From JAVWPP01 sp036635835 (lineage in GTDB: Bacteria; Bacillota; Clostridia; TANB77; CAG-465), in contig JAVWPP010000016.1 in NCBI GenBank assembly GCA_036635835.1, forward strand, positions 1-24,115: a DNA stretch of 24,115 bases, read 5' to 3'. The notes below the pieces were generated by a model that had not been told where the DNA came from, did no database searches, and saw only the letters and a list, made by a program, of their open reading frames with translations. Positions 8,733-14,830 of this stretch are shown here, in pieces. The stretch's first letter is position 1; each line of letters opens with the position of its first letter. Position numbers and translations under genes: made by a program.

Positions 8733-9440
8733 TACGACTTCATATACATCTTCTGATAGTTTACCGTTAAAAATATGATTTTCTAAATCTGTATGGAAAC
8801 CTGGATTGTTACCTTCACAAGCAATTTTTACGCCGTCTATATTAGGTATACTCATGAAACTATATGCCATTAAATTAAATGCGTTTGATTCGTAACATGT
8901 GCCACCTGGCCAATTTTTTGTAAAGTTTTCATCCATAGTTATATATAGATATCCATCATTATTTATTTTAGCTCCTAGTACTTTTGCGTCTTTTGGAAGT
9001 GCACCTTTAGAATTTTCAACTGCTACTTTATATATTTCATTTGCTAAAGCATGTTCGTTATATACTGGAGATTCTACTACATCTTCATGTTTTACAATTT
9101 TAATTGGATTAGAATTAATGTCTACGATTTCGAATGAATATACTGTAACTTTTTCTACTGGTCTTTCTTTATCTACATTTTCTTCTACTTCTACTTTTTC
9201 TTCTTGTTTTTTTGCATCTGTAGTGTTATCTTTTGGAGTTACAGCTTCTGTTTTCTTTTCTTCTTGCTGCTCGTTTAAAATGTCTTTTGCAACTTCTTTA
9301 GCGTCTTCTAATTCTTTTTCGATATCTGAAATTTCTGTTAAGTTTCTACCTTCATCAGTTTTTGTTTTTTCTGAACATCCTATTACGCTACTTGCTAAAA
9401 CTGCTACTAAAATAATAGATAAAACTTTTTTACATTTCAT
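8724..9440 (-). CDS. GerMN-domain lipoprotein
   Basis: An exported lipoprotein: the signal peptide ends in the lipobox SVIGC with the lipidated Cys at 22. Residues 30-95 are a Glu/Lys-rich, probably unstructured linker. Residues 120-238 resemble a GerMN domain, with LPKDAKVLGAKINNDGYLYI, a GG near residue 178 and a late 'IPNIDGVKI' strand before CEGNNPG. GerMN domains occur in the GerM spore-germination/sporulation lipoprotein and in other envelope proteins, so a wall or membrane role is likely but sporulation is not proven. The start ATG at 9440 follows AAGGAG. It has its own consensus promoter and terminator, so it is monocistronic. The last codons (GAA AAT TAG) fall within element copy 3. 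Confidence 0.78.
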   Translation of the reverse strand: MKCKKVLSIILVAVLASSVIGCSEKTKTDEGRNLTEISDIEKELEDAKEVAKDILNEQQEEKKTEAVTPKDNTTDAKKQEEKVEVEENVDKERPVEKVTVYSFEIVDINSNPIKIVKHEDVVESPVYNEHALANEIYKVAVENSKGALPKDAKVLGAKINNDGYLYITMDENFTKNWPGGTCYESNAFNLMAYSFMSIPNIDGVKIACEGNNPGFHTDLENHIFNGKLSEDVYEVVEN

Positions 9441-9496
9441 AATTTATCTCCTTACATGCATAATTATATGCACATCTTATATTTTTTACTCATTAC

Positions 9497-9525
9497 ATTA
9501 TACACTACTTTGCGTGATTTGTCAA
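9497..9525 (-). promoter_or_regulatory. Consensus sigma-A promoter for the GerMN lipoprotein gene
   Basis: TTGACA (9520-9525), 17 bases, TATAAT (9497-9502). The flanks AAATTTGACA and GTGTATAAT match those of the rnj promoter. The short leader carries a palindrome TGCATAATTATATGCA just before the ribosome binding site. Confidence 0.9.
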
Positions 9526-9544
9526 ATTTGTATTTAAAAGTATG

Positions 9545-9575
9545 AAAAAAAAGCCTAGGTAGGCTTCTTTTTTGT
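9545..9575 (-). terminator. Intrinsic terminator after the sigma-like gene
   Basis: AAGCCT (9551-9556) pairs with AGGCTT (9561-9566) around a 4-nt loop, flanked by A8 and T6, so it can work on both strands. It lies about 30 bases past the stop codon at 9604. Confidence 0.85.
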
Positions 9576-9603
9576 TATTATTTATTTTTTTTAATGTCTT
9601 TGT

Positions 9604-10359
9604 TTAGATATACTTTGAAAGTTTTATAAGTTCTTCGCTTGTAAGCTGCATAACTATTTCTGTGTTTCCTTTTTTGTATTTTACATTATGAAAGGTTTTG
9701 ATTAGCGATTCTACAATGTCTGAATTTTTAAAAACAACTAATACATGTTCCTGGCTAATAACTTTAAAATATATTTTGAATTTGCTTATATCTTGAGGGT
9801 TATTTACTGCTTCTTCTAAGTTCCGCTTTACTTCATTTATTATTCTTGCTACATATGATCTAGAAAATTCAACCTTTTCTGCTATTTCTCGCTGTTTGTA
9901 TCCAATTGCTCTTAGGAAATATATATTTATTTTTTTGCTAGATATATTGTTATACATATAGTTTAACATTGCTTCTATATTTTCTACGTTTATTATATTG
10001 CTGTCTGTTTCCATTTTAGATGGCATAACGTCTTCTAAATACATGTTGTTTCCATTTTGATCTTGTAATATAGATGCGCTGTCTAATGAACACTCTTTTA
10101 TATTTCTACTCTTTTTTCTGCCTATTTGGTATATTTCGTTTATTATGCATCTTTTAGAATAATTATATAAGGTACTTTTAGAGGCATCATGCGTTTTTAC
10201 TGCTTTTATAAATGCAAACATTGCAGCTTCTAATGCTTCTACTTTATCTATATTTTCGTTTTTTCCTGTAAATTTATTAACTACATCGTACACTATATTT
10301 ATATTTGCTTCTAGGATTGCTTTTTCCTCGTCGTTTAATTTGTAATTAACATTACTCAT
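9604..10359 (-). CDS. Sigma-70-like RNA polymerase sigma factor with an extra C-terminal segment
   Basis: Residues 16-85 fit sigma region 2: a region with EALEAAMFAFIKAVKTHD followed by STLYNYSKRCIINEI. Residues 130-182 fit region 4, with a helix-turn-helix at GYKQREIAEKVEFSRSYVAR. The linker between them is short, as in group 3 (SigF/SigB/SigG-like) factors. Residues 193-251 are an added segment of alternating strands and helices (FKIYFKVISQEHVLVVFKNS onwards) that I do not recognise; it could bind a regulator. The ATG at 10359 follows AGGGGTG. The gene has its own promoter with an inverted repeat in the spacer and its own terminator. The regulon is unknown. It could also be a sigma-like regulator with weak polymerase binding. 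Confidence 0.75.
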   Translation of the reverse strand: MSNVNYKLNDEEKAILEANINIVYDVVNKFTGKNENIDKVEALEAAMFAFIKAVKTHDASKSTLYNYSKRCIINEIYQIGRKKSRNIKECSLDSASILQDQNGNNMYLEDVMPSKMETDSNIINVENIEAMLNYMYNNISSKKINIYFLRAIGYKQREIAEKVEFSRSYVARIINEVKRNLEEAVNNPQDISKFKIYFKVISQEHVLVVFKNSDIVESLIKTFHNVKYKKGNTEIVMQLTSEELIKLSKYI

Positions 10360-10408
10360 ACTAGCACCCCTTATTTAATTAATGCTTTTTTTATTTCTTT
10401 ATCTTTCT

Positions 10409-10437
10409 ATTTTAACACACTTTAGGTGTTATGTAAA
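10409..10437 (-). promoter_or_regulatory. Promoter of the sigma-like gene with inverted repeat in the spacer
   Basis: TTTACA (10432-10437), 17 bases, TAAAAT (10409-10414) on the minus strand. The spacer is almost filled by the inverted repeat TAACAC-N7-GTGTTA (10413-10418 and 10426-10431), which overlaps the end of the -10 box. The position is what one expects of a repressor operator; the regulator is unknown. Confidence 0.65.
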
Positions 10438-10498
10438 GCTTTTTAGCTTAATTATGGCTCTTTGAAGGACTTATGTATGTTTAGCTTTATATATGTAA

Positions 10499-10535
10499 AT
10501 GCTTGCAAGGTTTAATTTGCAAGCATTTTTTATTT
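10499..10535. terminator. Hairpin with T-tract on the plus strand
   Basis: TGCTTGCAA (10500-10508) pairs with TTGCAAGCA (10517-10525), followed on the plus strand by T6 and more T-rich sequence. On the minus strand only TTT follows. No plus-strand gene lies upstream, so it most likely serves as a boundary between the CYTH-like gene and the sigma-like gene, possibly acting weakly on the minus strand. Confidence 0.5.
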
Positions 10536-10595
10536 TTATTTTTTTCTTTTTTTATTTTTTATTTTTTTATTTTTCTTTTTTATTTTTCTTTTTTT
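10526..10595. repeat. T-rich low-complexity tract
   Basis: Almost pure T with scattered A and C. In gene (minus) orientation it is an A-rich stretch directly after element copy 4, the same arrangement as after copies 1, 2, 6 and 7. Confidence 0.8.
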
Positions 10596-10668
10596 AAAAC
10601 ATATATCTAACTTTTTTCTCTTTAATCTAGCTTAGCGTATATATTTAGTACTTTTTATTTTAGTTTTC
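10596..10668 (-). repeat. Interspersed 3'-end element, copy 4 (diverged)
   Basis: Minus orientation: GAAAACTAA at the gene end (stop codon included), a diverged core TATATACGC, then ATTAAAGAGAAAAAAG and GTTAGATATATGTTTTA. Both the TCTAGATACGG core and the inner hairpin are degraded, but order and spacing match the other copies. Confidence 0.6.
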
Positions 10669-11142
10669 TTTTAAAGCTTCTATTGTATCTTTTAAGGTAT
10701 TATATACAATATCTACTTCTTCTTTTTCTCCTTCTATTGCTAGAACTTTCATTTTAGGTTCTATATAGTCGTCTATTTCAAATTTTACGTTTTTATTTTC
10801 GTATACATATCTTGTTCTTTTTAAGGTTTTTGTTTTAGTAAAATCTAGAATGTTAAGCATAGAGTTAACAAAGTCTATATTGCTTTCATTAACTTCTAGT
10901 TCTACAGATTCTCTTGAAACTTTTAATGATTTGTCTGATTCATCTTCATCTTTAAAGTTAAGGTTTGTTTTTGAAACTCCATCTACAATATTAGTTGTAA
11001 TTCTAGCTAGTATACCGTTTTTATTATGATATAGTTCTCTAGTTTGGAAATTTTCCATTTCTTTTGTATACTGGTTTTCTACGCAGTATTTTATGAAAGG
11101 CGTAATGTCTTTCATTTTGTGGCTGTATGCGTATTCTATCAA
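10660..11142 (-). CDS. CYTH-like domain protein
   Basis: About 160 residues. The pattern fits the CYTH (class IV adenylate cyclase / thiamine triphosphatase) fold: an early strand ending in a basic residue, ILARITTN, NLNFKDED, KVSRESVELEV, then TLKRTRYVYENKNVKFEID and KVLAIEGEKEEV. The canonical N-terminal ExExK is degenerate (EYAYSHK), so catalytic activity on triphosphates is uncertain. GTG 11151 opens the frame but overlaps the AGGTGAT ribosome site. TTG 11142 is 8 nt from AGG and is preferred, with ATG at codon 13 as another option. The gene ends GAA AAC TAA inside element copy 4. Upstream lie two promoters and a terminator-like hairpin. Confidence 0.6.
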   Translation of the reverse strand: MIEYAYSHKMKDITPFIKYCVENQYTKEMENFQTRELYHNKNGILARITTNIVDGVSKTNLNFKDEDESDKSLKVSRESVELEVNESNIDFVNSMLNILDFTKTKTLKRTRYVYENKNVKFEIDDYIEPKMKVLAIEGEKEEVDIVYNTLKDTIEALKEN

Positions 11143-11159
11143 TTTAATCACCTAGGTAT

Positions 11160-11188
11160 AATATACCATATTATGTGGTAAGTTGCAA
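11160..11188 (-). promoter_or_regulatory. Proximal promoter of the CYTH-like gene
   Basis: TTGCAA (11183-11188), 17 bases, TATATT (11160-11165) on the minus strand. Transcription from here would begin only a few bases before the candidate start codons. Confidence 0.5.
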
Positions 11189-11220
11189 TGCTTATTTAGG
11201 TACTTTGTACCTTTTTTAAC

Positions 11221-11256
11221 AAAAAATATGGAGTAAGGGGTTAGCTTACTCCATAT
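11221..11256 (-). terminator. Perfect 12-bp terminator hairpin upstream of the CYTH-like gene
   Basis: ATATGGAGTAAG (11226-11237) pairs perfectly with CTTACTCCATAT (11245-11256) around a 7-nt loop. On the minus strand it is followed by TTTTTTG. It lies between a minus-strand promoter (11299-11327) and the CYTH-like gene, so it either ends a short RNA or acts as an attenuator. Confidence 0.8.
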
Positions 11257-11292
11257 AATTATTATATAATTAAGGTTTATGAAAAATAGGAC
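11221..11292 (-). ncRNA. Candidate short RNA or attenuated leader
   Basis: A strong minus-strand promoter (TTGAAA-N17-TATAAT) should start transcription near 11292, and a perfect terminator follows at 11256-11221. The predicted product is about 70 nt with no ORF. It could be a small RNA or the prematurely ended leader of the CYTH-like gene. It matches no RNA family I know. Confidence 0.4.
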
Positions 11293-11298
11293 AACTGC

Positions 11299-11327
11299 AT
11301 TATAGTTTTTTTGTAAAGCACTTTCAA
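11299..11327 (-). promoter_or_regulatory. Distal sigma-A promoter upstream of the CYTH-like gene
   Basis: TTGAAA (11322-11327), 17 bases, TATAAT (11299-11304) on the minus strand: one mismatch from consensus. Confidence 0.75.
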
Positions 11328-11394
11328 GTATTTTTTTGCAACTTCTATTTCTTCGACAAAACTAGCATATATTTAGTATTTTCTTTTTATTTTA

Positions 11395-11423
11395 TTGTAC
11401 TTTTATTTTATATAGGTTACACT
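11395..11423 (+). promoter_or_regulatory. Probable promoter of the DnaJ-domain gene
   Basis: TTGTAC (11395-11400), 17 bases, TACACT (11418-11423), about 28 bases before the ATG. The hexamers are moderate matches. Confidence 0.45.
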
Positions 11424-11451
11424 ATATGTATATACACAGTTAGGAGATTAT

Positions 11452-12480
11452 ATGAATTACTATAAACTACTTAATGTAAAAACGGATGCTACAACTGCTG
11501 AAATATCTGCAGCGTATAAGGCGCTTGCAAGGAAAAGTCACCCGGATTTGCATAGAGATATATATGAAAAGGAAAAAGCAGAAGATTTGATGAAGACGCT
11601 TAACTTAGCTAAAGAGATTTTAACTGATCCTGTTAAGCGAAAAGAATATGATTTAGAGAATAACTTTAACTTGCCTGTTACTTCTGAGTCTATAAACGAT
11701 GATATTTACGAGGAAGAGGATGAGCCTATGACTGATGTTCAGTATGAGCAAAATTTTAGAAATTCTCTTATTTCTTCTTTTGGAATTATATTTGGAGTGC
11801 TTCTTGTTTGTTTTGTTTTTTTAATTATAAGCTTTATAACTAATATAATATCTAAAACTAAAGAGCTTCCGCCTAGCGTGCCAGACAGCTCTATATCTAA
11901 TGTTACGCCGGAAGTTGCTAAGTCTTTTACACTTGGAGATCCGTTATTTGTGGTTACTAATCTTCTAGGAAAGCCTTCTTTAGTAAGGAAAAGTAACATA
12001 CATACTATTTCATATTATGGCTCTTCTGCGGTTATTACAAGTAACGATAAAGCACTTGTTGTTGGGTGGAAAAACAGCGGCAATCTTCCTTTGACGGATT
12101 TGAAAAATTATGCGCAGGATAAGCATTTTAGCATAAAGTCTAATACTAAGTTTGTTTTAACTGTAATGGGTAATCCAGATTCTATTGTTCCTTCTGTAGA
12201 TAGCTGCACTTGGAATTATGGCTCTTCTACTATTATGTTTGATGCAGATAATTTAGTTAGCGGTTGGTATAATACAGGGGCTTTAAAGGCTAGTTTTAAG
12301 AGTTTAGATAAGGAGCCTAAGGAGTTATCTTTGAATGAAAATATTTGCGCGGTTTCTGGCGTTATTGGGGATCCTTTGATGGTGAAGAAAAGCGGTGATA
12401 ATTATATTTGTTATTATCCAGATTACGAGTTAACGGTGAATACTTTTTATTCTATTGTTGATATACGTTATATAAAGTAA
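11452..12480 (+). CDS. DnaJ-domain single-pass membrane protein with three C-terminal repeats
   Basis: Residues 1-68 form a J domain (YYKLLNVKTDATTAEISAAY, HPD at 30-32, AKEILTDPVKRKEYD), which stimulates DnaK-type ATPases. An acidic linker and one TM helix (about 109-133) follow, placing the J domain in the cytoplasm and the C-terminal half outside. That half has three related units (about 158-212, 225-280, 291-342), each with a 'GDP/GNP' or 'LGKP' turn followed by a YYGSS- or NYGSS-like strand and, in the first two, GW-N-x-G-x-L. They recall BamE/SmpA-like small repeats, but I do not assign them firmly. AGGAG lies 6 nt before ATG. There is no Gly/Phe or zinc region, so it is not a DnaJ chaperone proper. 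It is the only plus-strand gene until asd and is monocistronic. Confidence 0.8.
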   Translation: MNYYKLLNVKTDATTAEISAAYKALARKSHPDLHRDIYEKEKAEDLMKTLNLAKEILTDPVKRKEYDLENNFNLPVTSESINDDIYEEEDEPMTDVQYEQNFRNSLISSFGIIFGVLLVCFVFLIISFITNIISKTKELPPSVPDSSISNVTPEVAKSFTLGDPLFVVTNLLGKPSLVRKSNIHTISYYGSSAVITSNDKALVVGWKNSGNLPLTDLKNYAQDKHFSIKSNTKFVLTVMGNPDSIVPSVDSCTWNYGSSTIMFDADNLVSGWYNTGALKASFKSLDKEPKELSLNENICAVSGVIGDPLMVKKSGDNYICYYPDYELTVNTFYSIVDIRYIK

Positions 12481-12512
12481 ACAGCTAAGATGGCTTATCT
12501 TAGCTGTTTTTT
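12480..12512 (+). terminator. Intrinsic terminator of the DnaJ-domain gene
   Basis: A 12-bp stem (12480-12491 with 12497-12508, AACAGCTAAGAT arm) and 5-nt loop followed by TTTTTT. It begins at the last base of the stop codon. Confidence 0.92.
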
Positions 12513-12571
12513 AATACGTATGAGTTATTTTTTTGTTTTCTTTTTGCTTTTTTTATATCTAGTTAGTTTTC
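12512..12571 (-). repeat. Interspersed 3'-end element, copy 8 (decayed)
   Basis: Minus orientation: GAAAACTAACTAGATA at one end and AATAACTCATACGTATTAA at the other, the same ends and spacing as copy 5, but the middle has become A-rich and the CGGAAATA core is lost. The gene end just upstream also carries a partial duplication of ATAAAGAAAACTAG. Confidence 0.45.
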
Positions 12572-12583
12572 TTTATTTTTTAT

Positions 12584-14821
12584 CTAGTTTTCTTTATCTT
12601 TTATTAGGTCTGTTACTATGTTTTCTATTGCTAATCTTTTTTCAAATTCTTCTTTAGGAAGAGGTCTGTAGTATACAAAACCTTGTATTATATTGCAGCC
12701 TGAAGTTTTTAAGATTTCTAGCTGACCTTCTGTTTCTACGCCTTCGCATACAACTTTTATGTTTAGAGACTGTGCTAAGTTTACCATTGCTTTTATTACA
12801 TTTTGGCTGTCTTTGTTTGTTTCTATGTCTAGTACAAATGATCTATCTAGTTTGATGTAATCTAGCGGTAAGCTCTTTAAACAAGATAGGGAAGAATAGC
12901 CTGTTCCAAAGTCGTCCATTGATATTTTAAGTCCCATTTTTCTTATTTTTTTAACTAGTTTTATTATAAAGTCTATATCTCCTAGAGCTAAGCTTTCTGT
13001 TATTTCTAGTTCTAAATATTTTGTGTCCATGTCATACTTTTTAAGTGTTTTTTCTATAAATTCTATGTAATCTGGTTCGTATAATTCTATTTTTGAAACG
13101 TTTATTGAAACTGGTACCATTGTCTTTTTTTCTCGTTTCCATGTGTTTATAGTTTTACAAACTTCTTCGAATACAAATCTATCTATTTTTACTATGTCTT
13201 TTGTTTTTTCTGCTATAAATATAAATTTATCTGGTCTTATAAGACCTTTAGTTGGGTGAATCCATCTTATTAATGCTTCTGCTCCTACTATTTTTTCTGT
13301 TTTTATATCTATTTTAGGTTGGTAATGTATTTTAAACTGTTTTTCTCTTACGGCAGATATTAGATCGTTTATAATTTCTTTTTCTGTTCTTAGGGCTTCT
13401 TTAATATTTTCTCCGTAGTATGCAAACTCTTCGTTATGTTTGCCTTTTACAGTTATTCTAGCCATGTTAGCGCAGTTTATTAGATCCATTATATCTATTT
13501 TGTCCATGTTTTTTTCTATTTTAACTATTCCTACTGAGTATACTAAGTTTAGATTAATGTTTAATTCCATTATTCTAGTTTTTACTTCTTCTTTAAACTC
13601 TTCTAGTGTTTTTTCTATTTCTTTTTCCATACCGGCTGTTCTTAGCTTGAATACTCCTACAAAGCAGTCGTTGTTAAGCCTTGCTACTTCTCCTATTTCT
13701 TTATATGTATCTTTTAGAGAAGTTCCTATGATTTTTAATATTATATCTCCAAAATCGTAACCAAATGTATCGTTTATTACACCAAAATTATCTACGTCTA
13801 GTGCAAAAAGTACTGAGTTTTTCTTTGAGTTTTCTTTTAGTATTTTTTTTGCTTCTATTTCGAATTTATGTATGTTAGCTATGCCTGTTGTTTGATCTTG
13901 ATATGCGAGTTTGTCTATTATTTTACTGTTCTTTTTTCTTTCTGATATTATATATGATATTATAGCTACAAAGGCTGCAAGGACCATTACTGTATATGCT
14001 CCTGTCATCCAAAGTACTTTTTTAGACTGGTAAAATGCCATTTTTTTAGATGCAGATATTACAAACATCCAGTTGTTTATTCCAGCTTTTCTTATGCACA
14101 TGTATGATGGCTCTTTGCTGTCTTTTATTTCAAAAGTTTTACCATCTGGGAAATTTAATTTACTTTTAAATACTTCATATTTTATGCCTTTATTATCTCT
14201 ACCCATGTCGCTTAATATGTTTTTGCCTACTCTATCTTTGTATGTATGCATTATGATGGTATTTTTTTGATTTAGTATAGCTATCTTTGTTTTTTCTGTG
14301 TTAAACTGATTTACTGTATTTTTAAAGTCGTACTCGCCAAATATTGCTCCTATAACTTTGTTATTTTTGTATACGGGTACAGATATTATAACGGAAAGCT
14401 TTCTTTCATCGCTTATATCTAGTGAGTCTGCTACGCATGTTTCACCTTTTATAGCTTTTTCTAATATTATATTTCCTTTAAGGTTAACTGCTCTATCTTT
14501 TATGTCTTTTCCATTTCCTTTTGTGTCTACAAATCCGAAATTTAGAAAAGAGCCAGATTTAATTTGTTTTTCTAGTATTTCCTCATCTAATATGTTTTCT
14601 TCTTTAGAATTTGCTACTACATTTTCTAACATGCTTGTTTTGTCTTTTATTTGTTTTTCTATATTTTCTTCGCAAACCCTACCTGTTTCCTCTATACAAG
14701 TTGATACCTGAGATACAAGAACTTTTTTTATATTAGTTGTGTATACAGCGGTTATACATATGTACACCGCTATTATACAGATTGCAAAATATATTGAATT
14801 TTCTTTTTGAATTTTTTTCAT
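12584..14821 (-). CDS. Membrane sensor with Cache, degenerate GGDEF and intact EAL domains (predicted c-di-GMP phosphodiesterase)
   Basis: Predicted to hydrolyse cyclic di-GMP in response to an extracellular signal. TM helix 1 is at residues 10-30, an extracellular dCache-like sensor at 35-255 and TM helix 2 at 269-291. The GGDEF domain (305-465) has NNDCF (383-387) instead of GGDEF, so cyclase activity is unlikely; it may bind GTP as a regulator. The EAL domain (485-735) keeps the metal and catalytic residues: EAL at 515-517, NVS, EITES, DDFGTG from 636, KLD, CEGVE and QG. ATG 14821 follows AGGAG that overlaps the stop of the upstream paralogue, so the two are co-transcribed. The C-terminus ends GAA AAC TAG next to decayed element copy 8. 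Confidence 0.9.
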   Translation of the reverse strand: MKKIQKENSIYFAICIIAVYICITAVYTTNIKKVLVSQVSTCIEETGRVCEENIEKQIKDKTSMLENVVANSKEENILDEEILEKQIKSGSFLNFGFVDTKGNGKDIKDRAVNLKGNIILEKAIKGETCVADSLDISDERKLSVIISVPVYKNNKVIGAIFGEYDFKNTVNQFNTEKTKIAILNQKNTIIMHTYKDRVGKNILSDMGRDNKGIKYEVFKSKLNFPDGKTFEIKDSKEPSYMCIRKAGINNWMFVISASKKMAFYQSKKVLWMTGAYTVMVLAAFVAIISYIISERKKNSKIIDKLAYQDQTTGIANIHKFEIEAKKILKENSKKNSVLFALDVDNFGVINDTFGYDFGDIILKIIGTSLKDTYKEIGEVARLNNDCFVGVFKLRTAGMEKEIEKTLEEFKEEVKTRIMELNINLNLVYSVGIVKIEKNMDKIDIMDLINCANMARITVKGKHNEEFAYYGENIKEALRTEKEIINDLISAVREKQFKIHYQPKIDIKTEKIVGAEALIRWIHPTKGLIRPDKFIFIAEKTKDIVKIDRFVFEEVCKTINTWKREKKTMVPVSINVSKIELYEPDYIEFIEKTLKKYDMDTKYLELEITESLALGDIDFIIKLVKKIRKMGLKISMDDFGTGYSSLSCLKSLPLDYIKLDRSFVLDIETNKDSQNVIKAMVNLAQSLNIKVVCEGVETEGQLEILKTSGCNIIQGFVYYRPLPKEEFEKRLAIENIVTDLIKDKEN

Positions 14822-14830
14822 ACTATTCTC

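Noticed and set aside
8899..9537. A 212-codon plus-strand open frame
   Set aside because: It is antisense to the GerMN lipoprotein gene, which has a lipobox, ribosome site, promoter and terminator. The plus frame reads as low-complexity Ser/Phe.
10370..10535. A plus-strand small RNA ending at the hairpin 10499-10535
   Set aside because: The hairpin has a good plus-strand T-tract, but no convincing plus-strand promoter lies at a useful distance upstream.
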